The position numbers were made by a program, and so were the translations under genes. 64,000 nucleotides of DNA from Paenibacillus sp. URB8-2 (GTDB lineage: Bacteria; Bacillota; Bacilli; Paenibacillales; Paenibacillaceae): assembly GCF_013393385.1 (NCBI RefSeq), contig NZ_AP023239.1, forward strand, positions 5,146,001 to 5,210,000, read 5' to 3'. The notes below the pieces were generated by a model, which worked only from the letters and a program-made list of their open reading frames with translations, had not been told where the DNA came from and searched no databases. This document shows positions 8,718-17,712 of the stretch, in pieces (positions within the stretch are counted from its first letter, which is position 1; each line of letters opens with the position of its first letter).

Positions 8718-9137
8718 ATGATAACCACAAAGGCTGCATCAACCACCGTCAAGCTGGCGGAAATCATGCGCCCCGTCCCGGTAGTCCTTGACCATCACAC
8801 ATGCCGGCAAACGCTTCGCACCATGTTTGAGCACCCGGAATCCAAGTGTCTCGTCCTCTGCAATACCGCAGAGAAGCCGGTCGGATTGCTGATGAGCGAG
8901 AAGTTCTATTTAGTAGCGACCGGCAGGCTCGGAACGGATACGTTCTACAGAGAACCCGCAATGAAGCTGGCCCATAAACATCCGCTGATTGTCGACATCG
9001 CATGTGAGCCCCACACGGTTCTGGCCATGGCGCTGGACCGCAACCCAATACATCGCAACGACAGTATTATCGTCACTGACTGCGGCAAGCTGGCTGGAGT
9101 GTTGTATGTCTCCGATTTGCTCGCCTTCCGGTCATAG
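8718..9137 (+). CDS. CBS-domain pair protein
   Basis: A 139-residue cytosolic protein consisting of two CBS motifs (about 15-65 and 80-137: LAEIMRPVPVVLDHH, then GVLYVSDLLAF). Such stand-alone CBS pairs usually bind adenine nucleotides as sensors. No partner domain is present. AAAGGATG precedes the ATG at 8718. It stands alone, facing the convergent IseA-like gene with a 69-bp gap. The AT-rich upstream sequence at 8640-8675 contains TATACT twice but no well-spaced -35. Confidence 0.75.
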   Translation: MITTKAASTTVKLAEIMRPVPVVLDHHTCRQTLRTMFEHPESKCLVLCNTAEKPVGLLMSEKFYLVATGRLGTDTFYREPAMKLAHKHPLIVDIACEPHTVLAMALDRNPIHRNDSIIVTDCGKLAGVLYVSDLLAFRS

Positions 9138-9206
9138 ACAATACCGCACTCATCACCCGCCGCCACGAATCTTTCGCTTTTGCTTATCCCCGCTTCCCCT
9201 CTGCAA

Positions 9207-9812
9207 TTAGAACAAGGTATCCGGAGACATGTCGATTCTCCAATATCCGTTAACCTTTTTCAGCTTCACCGTCACTCGCTCCGCCTCCTGCGTGTTGTTC
9301 GGATAAGGCACTGTCAGCTCGAAGACGGCAGCGGTTGCATTTTTGGAAACCATGCGGGCGGTCGCCTTCTCAAACAGCAGCAGATTCCCCAGATCGGCAT
9401 TGACCTGAGCCATTCTTCCATTCTGTTCATAAAATTGCGTTTGAGCGTAAAAAGCCGCCGCATTATGCGTGTAGGCCTTTTTGACATAATGCAACAGCTG
9501 CTGCTTGGTGCCGATGTCGGCAGACAGATACCGGTATTCCTGTCCGTTATATTGAAAAGTCTCAAGCTTGACGAGATTCCCGCCCCGGTTTGTGTAGAAA
9601 AACACCTCTCTGGCATAAACCACGAGCGGGATGATACTGCTTGCCGTCAAGTTGTTGATGGCGCTCGGATTACCTTTTGCAGTCTTAACCGCCGCTGCGG
9701 CCGCCACCGTCTTCACCCCGCTTGAACCCGTTGACGCCGCCATCGCTCCGCTTCCCGCAGATACCAAACCCAAAGACAGCGCCAGCGATCCGATTAACCA
9801 TTTTTTGTTCAC
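9207..9812 (-). CDS. Secreted protein, IseA-like
   Basis: A 201-residue exported protein with a clear signal peptide (about residues 1-26, cleavage after AMA). The mature part contains FQYNGQEYRYLSADIGTKQQ and ends with VTVKLKKVNGYWRIDMS. This resembles the IseA (YoeB) family, secreted inhibitors of D,L-endopeptidases that damp cell-wall lysis. The family call is from recalled similarity and is moderate only. GTG start at 9812 with AAAGGAGG seven bases upstream. It lies downstream of the pil operon but is separated from it by a terminator, so it is probably an independent gene. Confidence 0.55.
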   Translation of the reverse strand: MNKKWLIGSLALSLGLVSAGSGAMAASTGSSGVKTVAAAAAVKTAKGNPSAINNLTASSIIPLVVYAREVFFYTNRGGNLVKLETFQYNGQEYRYLSADIGTKQQLLHYVKKAYTHNAAAFYAQTQFYEQNGRMAQVNADLGNLLLFEKATARMVSKNATAAVFELTVPYPNNTQEAERVTVKLKKVNGYWRIDMSPDTLF

Positions 9813-9902
9813 TATTATTCCTCCTTTGGATTGGATTCTAAGCTATCAATACCCTTTTGGCACAAGAACGAAAACGATTTCAACTTAGTTCGGCGCAAAA
9901 AA

Positions 9903-9928
9903 ATCCGGACTCCTCAAAGGAGCCGGAT
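9903..9928 (-). terminator. Terminator of the pil operon
   Basis: A hairpin (ATCCGG and CTCC pairing with GGAG and CCGGAT, one bulge) is followed on the minus strand by seven T residues. It lies just after the pilO stop codon at 9960. Confidence 0.85.
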
Positions 9929-9959
9929 GCAGAGCGGAAAATGGATGGGGATGCCTTGG

Positions 9960-10619
9960 TTAATGGCCGGCAAAGGCTGTTTGGTCAGAGCCTGATTTTG
10001 TCCAGGAGTTCTTGTCGTCCGCTTTATCTTTGTCTGCTTCTTCATAGTAAGCCGTGAAAGATACCGTTGCCGTTAAAATACTGCTCACGCTTTGGGCGGC
10101 ATTGTTACTGCTTGATCGCTGGAAAACAAAAGAATCCACGTTAATGATGCGCGGCAAAAGTTGCAGAGCCCTCATCCAGTTGCGGATGCCGGTATAGTCG
10201 CCCTCGACCACGGCAGTCATTTTCAGCGCCTTAACGGTTGGATAAGCGGCGGTGGAAGTGCCTGTCATTTCCTGAATGGGGTTCGTGTCTCCCGCTGTGA
10301 AGCTGATGTCCTTCAACCTGGCGTTCGTCACCGTACCGATGGCCCGCAGATCGAGAATTAATTGTTCGCTGTTATCACCGCGCGGAAGCTGCGCCAGCAG
10401 CGCTTCCTCTTCCGAGTCGCCGGGTGAGGAGCTTTGGAGTTTATCGATTTGGTCCTGCAGCAATTGATTCTGCTCATTCATCTGTGCGAGCTGCGATTCC
10501 TGTTCGCTGACCTTCCGGCTCGCGGACTGCACTCCCAGCAAATAAAAAGCCAACAGGATCAGAAATAGAATGAGCATTCCAAGTACAATTGGAGAACGGT
10601 ATTTATTGAGTTGTTCCAC
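9960..10619 (-). CDS. pilO: Type IV pilus inner-membrane protein PilO
   Basis: 219 residues if the GTG at 10619 is the start; GGAGGAGG lies 6-7 bases upstream. The longer open frame to 10697 runs inside pilN and is not needed. A short cytoplasmic N-terminus is followed by one TM (about residues 10-32, SPIVLGMLILFLILLAFYLLG), a coiled coil at about 35-70, and a ferredoxin-like PilO domain with KALKMTAVVEGDYTGIRNWMRALQLLPRIINVDSF. With PilM and PilN it forms the alignment complex of the pilus. It overlaps the pilM-N stop by 17 bp, indicating coupled translation. Confidence 0.88.
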   Translation of the reverse strand: MEQLNKYRSPIVLGMLILFLILLAFYLLGVQSASRKVSEQESQLAQMNEQNQLLQDQIDKLQSSSPGDSEEEALLAQLPRGDNSEQLILDLRAIGTVTNARLKDISFTAGDTNPIQEMTGTSTAAYPTVKALKMTAVVEGDYTGIRNWMRALQLLPRIINVDSFVFQRSSSNNAAQSVSSILTATVSFTAYYEEADKDKADDKNSWTKSGSDQTAFAGH

Positions 10620-12237
10620 TGCTGTCCTCCTCCCCCTGGCTGCCCTGCCCGCCTGTATCTGTACCTCCAGCGCCTTCGCTCGGCTTCTTGGTGGCAAGGT
10701 TCACCTTGTACACCGCTGTATATGATTTGGTTAATCCCGCTGCCGCTGGACCCGCGCCGGTATCTCCTTCTGTCAGCTTCTGAATCGAAGCGTCCACGGT
10801 AAATGACATTTGCCGAAGATTGGCCAGGTAGATCGAAGCATCCTCCATCCGCGGTACTTTTACGGTCAGATCAATGGATGTGCGGTACGTATAATTAATA
10901 TTGCGGAGCGCACTGCCCTGCGGCAGCCCGGACGCCAGCTCATTCAGCACGGAAACGATGTTCATCTTGTACTTCAAAATTTCGTCGACCGCCGCTTTAC
11001 GGTTCAGCTGTCCTCCGCCTCCGTTCAGCTTGGCAAGCTCCACTTGAAGCATCGTCCCCCGGTCCTGCGCTCCTTGTATTTGCTCGATGTTGTTCGAGAT
11101 TTTACCGCGTTCCGCAGCGTAATAAATGCCGGTTCCAATAACGCCAAGCAGCCAAATACCGACAAGAGCCGTGGCAAGGTAAGGGAACAGCATTGCTTCC
11201 CTGTCTTCCCGAGGGAGCAGGTCTATCGTCAAGAAGCCGCTGCTGCGAAGAGCAGCCCCAACGGCCACACGGTAATCGTTAAGCCCAGGATCGGGCAAAT
11301 TGGTAGCAGCAAAAGGATTCAGCCCGATCATGGAAACTTCCAGCTCCGTCAGCGACAGATTTAATTCCTCGAACAACTGTCGGCGGGCATCGGGAGATCC
11401 GGCGATCAGCACATTTTTAATACGGGTGCTGCCGTCGTGCAAGCTGTATTGATAGAAGTTGAGCATCCGCGAAATTTCGGCGGTAATCTCTACCATCTGC
11501 TCCGGCGAGAGCTGCTTCTGCGACGCCTCTGACGAGGCCGCCGCTTCCGCCCTATACTGTTCTCCGCCAGGAGCAAGGTCGGCCGATGGCATGGCCTGGT
11601 TCAATTCGCCTCGGTTAATCGTGCGGATGAACACCGGATTCCCGCTGCGGAACATGTACACATCCAGCATGGACTGCTCCATATTAATGAGCATCGTCTC
11701 TTCAAAGCTCTCGCCCTGCCCCAGATACAGGCTTCGTGCCAGCGCCGTCGCCGCGATCTCCACACTGCTTACCCGCAGACCCGCCTTTTCCAAAATATCG
11801 ATGTATTCCTGGATCGGCTTGCGTGGAGCGGCAAAAACCAGCAGATGGCTTTGGTCCTCATCAATCTCTGTAGTCACGTAATCGTAAACGGGATTGTCGA
11901 ACGGCAGATGCAGCCCCGTTTCCACTTCCAGCTTGACGAGCTGCTCCACCTGCTTGTCATTGGTGCTCGGAATGGTCATTTTTCGGACAATGATCTGAGA
12001 CGGGGGAATGGACAGGGCAATCCGGGTGCCCCGCAGTCCTTCTTTCTTCACCCATTTCTTGACCCGGTCAAGCAGCGCGGCGCCTTCAGCCACCTGGTTC
12101 CCCACGATCATGCCCGGAGGGAGCGGGAGAAATCGTTTCTTGCGGACTTCCCATGACTTTTTGTTCTTCAAGCTGATATAGCGGATTCCCGTCTGCTCAA
12201 TCGCAAGACCGGCCGCCGTTGTACTGAGTCCAAGCAT
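10603..12237 (-). CDS. pilMN: PilM-PilN fusion, type IV pilus assembly
   Basis: 544 residues from the ATG at 12237. The open frame continues upstream to 12564, but that part lies inside pilD in another frame. Residues 1-335 are an actin-like PilM ATPase (ISLKNKK at the start; IALSIPPSQIIVRKM, VDYVTTEIDEDQ-like and SVEIAATALARSLYLG segments). A single TM at 353-375 (YLATALVGIWLLGVIGTGIYYA) is followed by a coiled coil and a PilN-type periplasmic-like domain to 544, ending in a Gly/Glu/Ser tail. PilM (about 350 residues) and PilN (about 190) are normally separate; here one continuous frame encodes both. TAGGAGG lies 13 bases before the ATG, a longish spacing. Confidence 0.85.
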   Translation of the reverse strand: MLGLSTTAAGLAIEQTGIRYISLKNKKSWEVRKKRFLPLPPGMIVGNQVAEGAALLDRVKKWVKKEGLRGTRIALSIPPSQIIVRKMTIPSTNDKQVEQLVKLEVETGLHLPFDNPVYDYVTTEIDEDQSHLLVFAAPRKPIQEYIDILEKAGLRVSSVEIAATALARSLYLGQGESFEETMLINMEQSMLDVYMFRSGNPVFIRTINRGELNQAMPSADLAPGGEQYRAEAAASSEASQKQLSPEQMVEITAEISRMLNFYQYSLHDGSTRIKNVLIAGSPDARRQLFEELNLSLTELEVSMIGLNPFAATNLPDPGLNDYRVAVGAALRSSGFLTIDLLPREDREAMLFPYLATALVGIWLLGVIGTGIYYAAERGKISNNIEQIQGAQDRGTMLQVELAKLNGGGGQLNRKAAVDEILKYKMNIVSVLNELASGLPQGSALRNINYTYRTSIDLTVKVPRMEDASIYLANLRQMSFTVDASIQKLTEGDTGAGPAAAGLTKSYTAVYKVNLATKKPSEGAGGTDTGGQGSQGEEDSSGTTQ

Positions 12238-12254
12238 ATGAATCGATATTCCTC

Positions 12255-13004
12255 CTAACGGATGAGCGAGAGATACCCGCCTATAATCTGTGATCCGTAA
12301 CCGTACGCGAGCAAACCACCGACCGCCAGCCACGGACCGAAAGGAATCGGCTGTCTGCGCCCCACCACGCCCAGCAGCTGGAGCGTTCCGCCGACAAGAG
12401 TTCCCAGAAGACAAGCGGTAAAGAAGGCGAGCAGAACATTCGGAAACCCGATGACCCATCCCAGCAGCGCGAACAGCTTGACATCTCCCATACCCATTCC
12501 TCCGAATAAAGCAAACGGAAGAATGACGCCGCCGCCGATTGCAGCCCCCAGCAAATGCAGCCACAGCGGGCCTCCCGGGAACAGCAGGGTCAACAATAGC
12601 AGAATCGGCAGAAAAAACAGCAGCGCCTTATCCGGAATCAGCATGAATTTCAAATCCGAGACCGTAACAATGACAGCCAGACTGGACAGCATCATCGCGG
12701 TGATTCCACTGCCGTTCAACCCAAACTGGAGATAGGACCACAGAAACAGCAGTCCCGTCGCGAGTTCTCCCAGCGGATAGAGCGGAGACACGCGGGTGCC
12801 GCAGTAGCGGCATTTCCCGCCGGCTGCAAGCCAGCTGAATACCGGAATCAGGTCTCTTGCTTTCAGCCTTGTCCCGCAGCTTGTGCAGTGCGACGGCGGA
12901 GACTTCAGCGATTCCCCCGCCGGCACCCGCAGCGCCACGACATTATAAAAGGAGCCCAGAATCAGTCCGAGCAAGGTGATATATATAGCGATAAAAATAG
13001 TCAT
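12255..13004 (-). CDS. pilD: Prepilin peptidase (A24) PilD/ComC
   Basis: A 249-residue polytopic membrane protease. The N-terminal cytoplasmic zinc domain carries CTSCG and CRYCG pairs (about residues 41-75). The two catalytic aspartates are in VSDLKFMLIPD and GMGMGDVKLF. It cleaves the leader before the hydrophobic stretch of prepilins and usually N-methylates the new end. It lies between the pilin terminator and pilM-N, within the pil cluster, so its substrates are probably the four prepilins nearby. The gap to the pilM-N start is 17 bp. ATG at 13004. Confidence 0.95.
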   Translation of the reverse strand: MTIFIAIYITLLGLILGSFYNVVALRVPAGESLKSPPSHCTSCGTRLKARDLIPVFSWLAAGGKCRYCGTRVSPLYPLGELATGLLFLWSYLQFGLNGSGITAMMLSSLAVIVTVSDLKFMLIPDKALLFFLPILLLLTLLFPGGPLWLHLLGAAIGGGVILPFALFGGMGMGDVKLFALLGWVIGFPNVLLAFFTACLLGTLVGGTLQLLGVVGRRQPIPFGPWLAVGGLLAYGYGSQIIGGYLSLIR

Positions 13005-13036
13005 TGTTTAGTTTCCCTTTCGGGGATTTTAAAAAA

Positions 13037-13058
13037 GGAATCGGAATGGTCCGATTCC
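13037..13058 (-). terminator. Terminator between pilin gene and pilD
   Basis: Nine-bp stem GGAATCGGA / TCCGATTCC with a four-base loop, followed by six T residues and AAAA on the minus strand. It sits between the pilin stop (13090) and the pilD start (13004). Partial termination here would make the pilin mRNA more abundant than the machinery genes, a common arrangement for major pilins. Confidence 0.85.
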
Positions 13059-13089
13059 TGGGTAGAAATTATGTTATTCAATAATAACT

Positions 13090-13587
13090 TTAAGTTCCCG
13101 ATGGAGCTGTAGAAGCTGTAGCAGGTGCTGACGGTTTAGATTTCAACACTTCCTCAGCCGTATAGCTTTTTGAAGAAGTATTAGAAGTACTCAAAACAAC
13201 TGCATAACCTGAACTTGCATTTACTAACTTGCCTTGCGAATCAAAGTTTACTGTTATTGCGGTTAAAGGTACCTTTGTACTGGGGAGGTAAACTGGGTTT
13301 TCCAAGTACCCTCCGGTTTGAAGATTAGTTAGAGTAACATCTGTGCTTGAATTTGAGAAATCCCCGGCTTTTTCGCCAATAATATACATACGCGCTGCAT
13401 TGAAAACCTGATTTGCAGTCGCGACATCTGAATCTTTTTTAGTATTATTAATAATTCCGCCGATCAAAGGTATAGCAATAACCGAAATAATCCCCAAAAT
13501 AACGATAACCGCCAACAGCTCGATCAGCGTAAACCCCTTCTGATTCTCTTCCTTGCTCAATCTTTTCTTAATCGCGTTTGCCAACAT
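13090..13587 (-). CDS. Type IV prepilin, candidate major pilin
   Basis: 165 residues from the ATG at 13587, with AAGGGGGAAG about ten bases upstream. The leader is about 17 residues and ends in KG, then FTLIELLAVIVILGIISVIAIPLIG: a canonical prepilin peptidase site with Glu5. The globular part is Ser/Thr-rich and the C-terminus ends in an Ala/Pro/Ser/Thr tail. The frame is more AT-rich than flanking pil genes. The strong downstream terminator and the location in the assembly cluster suggest the major pilin; a ComGC-like pseudopilin is the alternative. The 184-bp gap upstream to pilC could hold its own promoter. Confidence 0.85.
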   Translation of the reverse strand: MLANAIKKRLSKEENQKGFTLIELLAVIVILGIISVIAIPLIGGIINNTKKDSDVATANQVFNAARMYIIGEKAGDFSNSSTDVTLTNLQTGGYLENPVYLPSTKVPLTAITVNFDSQGKLVNASSGYAVVLSTSNTSSKSYTAEEVLKSKPSAPATASTAPSGT

Positions 13588-13771
13588 TTCGTGTCTTCCC
13601 CCTTGATAAAATGTGAGTAGATGATACCCGAATGGTTTGATGCGGCGGAACCAGTCTTCCAGATCCTCTGCATGCAAAACAAATATAAAATAGCCTTTTC
13701 GTCGTCCAGCCCATGCAGAAGATGCTTAACCGCCCACCTGTTCCGGCGCCACCCCTCTCCAATTAATCCGG

Positions 13772-14980
13772 TTACCCCATATTGCTGTACAAACTGAACA
13801 TCGGCAGCATAATCGCCGCAACAATGACTCCTACCACTCCGGCCAAAAAAGCGATCAGCAGCGGTTCCAGCAGCGACTTCAAACGGTCCACGGTGTTCTC
13901 GACATCCATCTCATAGAAGTCCGCCACCTTGGAGAGCATCTGGTCAAGCGCCCCGGTCTCTTCGCCGATGGCGATCATCTGCGTAACGAGCGGCGGGAAG
14001 ACCCACGCTTTTTTGAGCGGATCGGAAAGCGGGTTGCCGAGGCGAAGCGAATCGCCCGCACTGCGGATATACTTGCCGATAACCTTGTTGCCGGCGATCT
14101 CCTCTACAATGCTCAGCGACTGCAAGATCGGCACCGAGCTGGCGTAGAGAGAAGAAAAAGTGCGCGTAAACTGTGCAATCGAGCCCTTTTGATTCAGCTT
14201 GCCGAACACCGGAATCTTCAGCTTCGCATAGTCAATGGCATAGGCCCCTTTTTCCGTCCGCTTCGTAATTTGGAAGGCCGCTACCAGCAGAATAATGCCA
14301 AGCATCCAAAAATACCACTGGCCCTGGATGCTTTTGCTTAACGCCAGCACCAGCTTCGTAATCGCCGGAAGATCGGCGTTCATGGATTCGAACATCGTGA
14401 CGAACTGCGGAACAATGGCCCAGAGCAAATAAATGACGGCCGCAACCGCCATAATGGCTACGGTGATCGGATAAGTCAGCGCGGACTTGATTTTCTCGGT
14501 TGTCGTGTGCTGTTTTTCAAAGAACATTGCAAGCCGATCCAGCGTTCCTTCCAAATCGCCCGACTCTTCGCCCGCGCGGACCATGCTGACAAAAAGCGAA
14601 GGAAAAATCTTCTTGTGCTCCTGAACGGCCTGCGAGAACGCGATCCCGCGCATCAGGCTGGAATTCACGTCCTGCAGCGCTTTTCTCAGCGGCTTGCTGT
14701 CGGTCTGCTCCGCCAAAATGCGGGTTGCATCGATAATCGAAACGCCTGCGCGGATCAAGGTCGCGAACTGCCGGCAATATATAATAAAATGAATCGTCTT
14801 CACCGGATTTCCGATATAAATGTCCATCGACAGGATGGAATTCTTCTGCTCGTTCAGCAAAAATACGGTAAGTCCCCGTTTGCGAAGCTCTTCCATCGCC
14901 GATGGCTTATCAAGGGCTGTAAGCTTTCCCTTCAACTGTTTGCCGCCGGATGTCCGTACTTGGTACTCAAATTGTGGCAT
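13772..14980 (-). CDS. pilC: Type IV pilus inner-membrane platform PilC
   Basis: 402 residues of the GspF/PilC family: two copies of the T2SS-F domain (about residues 65-190 and 265-395), each preceding TM segments (ITVAIMAVAAVIYLLWAIVPQF and PLLIAFLAGVVGVIVAAIMLPMF). The motifs RAGEESGDLEGTLDRLA and AIGEETGALDQMLSKVADFYE mark the repeats. PilC anchors the motor ATPases. Its start overlaps pilT by 14 bp. ATG at 14980. Confidence 0.96.
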   Translation of the reverse strand: MPQFEYQVRTSGGKQLKGKLTALDKPSAMEELRKRGLTVFLLNEQKNSILSMDIYIGNPVKTIHFIIYCRQFATLIRAGVSIIDATRILAEQTDSKPLRKALQDVNSSLMRGIAFSQAVQEHKKIFPSLFVSMVRAGEESGDLEGTLDRLAMFFEKQHTTTEKIKSALTYPITVAIMAVAAVIYLLWAIVPQFVTMFESMNADLPAITKLVLALSKSIQGQWYFWMLGIILLVAAFQITKRTEKGAYAIDYAKLKIPVFGKLNQKGSIAQFTRTFSSLYASSVPILQSLSIVEEIAGNKVIGKYIRSAGDSLRLGNPLSDPLKKAWVFPPLVTQMIAIGEETGALDQMLSKVADFYEMDVENTVDRLKSLLEPLLIAFLAGVVGVIVAAIMLPMFSLYSNMG

Positions 14981-16028
14981 CGGTTCTCACCTCCGCCATG
15001 TAAGCCTTGGCCGCCTCCGGACGGATCAACCCATGCGATAAATAATCGCGGATGGCCATGTCAAGAGTATGCATGCCGAGCGAGCGTCCGGTTTGCATAA
15101 TATTTTTGATCTGGTGCGTCTTCTCGGTGCGGATCAGGTTGGAGACCGCCGGTGTGTTCAGGAGAATTTCCGTCGCGCACAGACGCCCTTTGCCTTCAGC
15201 CCGCGGGAACAGCCGCTGCGAAATGACGGCCAGCAGCACGGAAGCAAGCTGCAAGCGAATTTGATTCTGCTGATGCCCCGGAAAGACATCGATTATCCGG
15301 TCAATCGTCTGCGGTGCATCGGTCGTGTGCAGCGTTGCCATGACGAGATGCCCCGTCTCCGCGGCGGTAACGGCTGCCGAAATCGTCTCCAGGTCGCGCA
15401 TTTCCCCGACGAGAATAACGTCAGGGTCCTGGCGCAGCGCCGCCCGCAGGCCGTTCGAGAAGCTGGACGTATCGCTGCCGACCTCGCGCTGATCGATCAG
15501 GCACGTGCCGTGGCTGTGCAAAAACTCGATCGGATCCTCCAGCGTCACGATATGCTTGCGCTCATTCCGGTTGATATGGTTCAGCATCGCCGCAAGCGTG
15601 GACGATTTCCCGCTGCCCGTCGGCCCTGTTACCAGAATCAGGCCCTGCGCCTTCAGCGCAAGGGCAGACAGCACCGGCGGAAGCGCAAGCTGTTCCAGAC
15701 TCGGGATTTCCGCCGGAATGCTCCGGGCTGCAATGCTGATCCCTCCCCGCTGCCGGTAGACGTTAACCCGGAACCGCACACCGCCTTCCAGCGGATAGGA
15801 GAAGTCGAATTCGCCGGCGTCCCGAAACTCCTTCTCCCGTTCAGGTCCAAGCAGATCGAGCGCCATCTGCTCTGCCTCCCCCGGGCCAACGAGTCCGCCC
15901 TCCACGTTATGCAGCTTGCCGTCGATGCGCAGCACCGGCGGAGAGCCGACAGAAATGTGCAGGTCGGATGCTCTGGAGGAGTATGCCATATGCAGCAAAT
16001 GTGTAATTTGTCTTGTATCGGACGGCAT
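14967..16028 (-). CDS. pilT: Pilus retraction ATPase PilT
   Basis: A 353-residue hexameric ATPase. Walker A GPTGSGKSST at about residue 135, Asp box (EDPIEFLH), Walker B LVGEMRDLET and the His box ATLHTTDAPQTIDRIID. PilT depolymerises pili and enables twitching motility, which distinguishes this locus from a pure competence pseudopilus. AGGAGGAG precedes the ATG at 16028. It lies 19 bp after pilB. Confidence 0.96.
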   Translation of the reverse strand: MPSDTRQITHLLHMAYSSRASDLHISVGSPPVLRIDGKLHNVEGGLVGPGEAEQMALDLLGPEREKEFRDAGEFDFSYPLEGGVRFRVNVYRQRGGISIAARSIPAEIPSLEQLALPPVLSALALKAQGLILVTGPTGSGKSSTLAAMLNHINRNERKHIVTLEDPIEFLHSHGTCLIDQREVGSDTSSFSNGLRAALRQDPDVILVGEMRDLETISAAVTAAETGHLVMATLHTTDAPQTIDRIIDVFPGHQQNQIRLQLASVLLAVISQRLFPRAEGKGRLCATEILLNTPAVSNLIRTEKTHQIKNIMQTGRSLGMHTLDMAIRDYLSHGLIRPEAAKAYMAEVRTDATI

Positions 16029-16047
16029 GGTTATTCTCCTCCTGTCA

Positions 16048-17712
16048 TTAATGCGAGACCGTTTCCCGCAGCACTTCCTGCAGCGTCGTCAATCCCTGGG
16101 ATACCTTAAGAAATCCGTCTTCCATCAATTGAACCAATCCCCGTTCCTTCGCCGCTGCCCGCAATTCTTCAACCGAGGCGGAATTCGTAATCAATTGGCG
16201 GACATGGTCATCAATTGTCAATACTTCATGAATCGCAATCCGCCCGCGGTATCCGGTTGTATTGCAGCTTCCGCATCCGCGGCCGCGGTGCATGACTTCC
16301 CGCTTCAAACCGTACTTGCCAAGCATGATCGATTCCTGCTGGGACGGAACGTAGGCCTCTTTGCATTCTGTGCATATTTTGCGCACCAACCGCTGCGACA
16401 CGACGCCGATCAGCGACGAAGCGATCAAATACGGCTCGACTCCCATATCACGCAGGCGTGAAACGGTACTGATCGCGTCATTCGTGTGCAATGTGGACAG
16501 CACCAGGTGTCCTGTCAGCGAAGCTCTGATGGCGATTGCGGCCGTCTCCGTGTCCCGGATTTCCCCGACCATGATAATGTTCGGATCTTGACGAAGAATG
16601 GAGCGCAGACCGGCTGCAAAGGTTAATCCGATCGCCGGATTGACATGAACTTGGTTGATCCCCTCCAGCTGATACTCCACAGGGTCTTCAACCGTGATGA
16701 TATTGACGCTCTCTTCATTCAGCTGGTTAAGAGCCGAGTACAACGTCGTTGTCTTGCCGCTGCCCGTCGGCCCCGTTATCAACAGAATGCCGTAAGGCTT
16801 GCCAATCATTTCTTTAAAAGCCTCGGCATTGCCGTCGCTAAAACCGAGGTTATCCACCGACTTAACCCCGATGCTCAGATCGAGCAGCCGCAGGACGATT
16901 TTCTCGCCATGCATCGTAGGCAAGGACGATACGCGGATATCGACCATCTTGTATTCGAACTGCATCTTGATCCGGCCGTCCTGGGGCAGCCGACGCTCGG
17001 CGATGTTCAGGCGGGCCATAATCTTTAGCCGTGCCGTAATGAAGCCCTGCATCTGCTTTGGAATCAGCCGCTCGGTCCGCAGCGTACCGTCAATCCGGTA
17101 TCGGATGGCGAGATTATTTTCGCCGGGGTCCACATGAATATCCGATGCCCGTAGCTGCACCGCCTGCTGAATCATCTGGTTGACCAGGCGGACAATCGGC
17201 GAGTCCTCATCGGTAATTTCCGTTTCTTCAATCTCTTCCTGCGAAGGAAGCTCACCCATCATCTGGCTCATTGAATCGCGCATGCCGTAATGCCGGGCGA
17301 TCGCCCGCTGCAGCTCGTCTCTTGTGGAGATTGCGGGCTCGATCCGGAATCCGGTGCTCATGCGCAAATCTTCAATTGCAAAATAGTCCAAAGGGTCCGC
17401 CATAGCCACCATCAGCTTGCCGCCCTCTTTCATAAAAGGCAGAACTTGATAGCGCTTGGCCATGCTTTCGGGAATAATCTGCGTAATCGCAGGGTCGATC
17501 TGATATTTAAAAAGGCTTACATGCGGTATGCCTAGCTGAAATTCCAACACTTCGATCAGCTGCTGCTCGGTTATATAACCTTGCGAAATAAGCAGGTCTC
17601 CAAGCTTGCGCTTCGATTTGAGCTGTTCGACAAGCGCTTCCTCAAGCTGCTCCTGCGAGATGATCCCATTCTCTACCAGCAAATCTCCAAGTCTTTTTTT
17701 CACAATAACCAA
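16048..17712 (-). CDS. pilB: Pilus extension ATPase PilB
   Basis: A 554-residue GspE/PilB ATPase. N-terminal GspE-N domain at about 1-160 (KRLGDLLVENGIISQEQL), Walker A GPTGSGKTTT at about residue 315, Walker B-like IIMVGEIRDTET, His box STLHTNDA, and a zinc-binding pair of CxxC motifs near the C-terminus (CTEC, CGSC). It drives polymerisation of the pilin fibre. The start is a TTG at 17712 with GGAGATGAG upstream; the GTG nine bases further in is possible. First gene of the minus-strand pilus operon. Confidence 0.95.
   Translation of the reverse strand: MVIVKKRLGDLLVENGIISQEQLEEALVEQLKSKRKLGDLLISQGYITEQQLIEVLEFQLGIPHVSLFKYQIDPAITQIIPESMAKRYQVLPFMKEGGKLMVAMADPLDYFAIEDLRMSTGFRIEPAISTRDELQRAIARHYGMRDSMSQMMGELPSQEEIEETEITDEDSPIVRLVNQMIQQAVQLRASDIHVDPGENNLAIRYRIDGTLRTERLIPKQMQGFITARLKIMARLNIAERRLPQDGRIKMQFEYKMVDIRVSSLPTMHGEKIVLRLLDLSIGVKSVDNLGFSDGNAEAFKEMIGKPYGILLITGPTGSGKTTTLYSALNQLNEESVNIITVEDPVEYQLEGINQVHVNPAIGLTFAAGLRSILRQDPNIIMVGEIRDTETAAIAIRASLTGHLVLSTLHTNDAISTVSRLRDMGVEPYLIASSLIGVVSQRLVRKICTECKEAYVPSQQESIMLGKYGLKREVMHRGRGCGSCNTTGYRGRIAIHEVLTIDDHVRQLITNSASVEELRAAAKERGLVQLMEDGFLKVSQGLTTLQEVLRETVSH

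Noticed and set aside
12238..12564. N-terminal extension of the PilM-N frame
   Set aside because: It lies wholly inside pilD on the same strand in another frame and has no pilin-machine features; the ATG at 12237 fits PilM.
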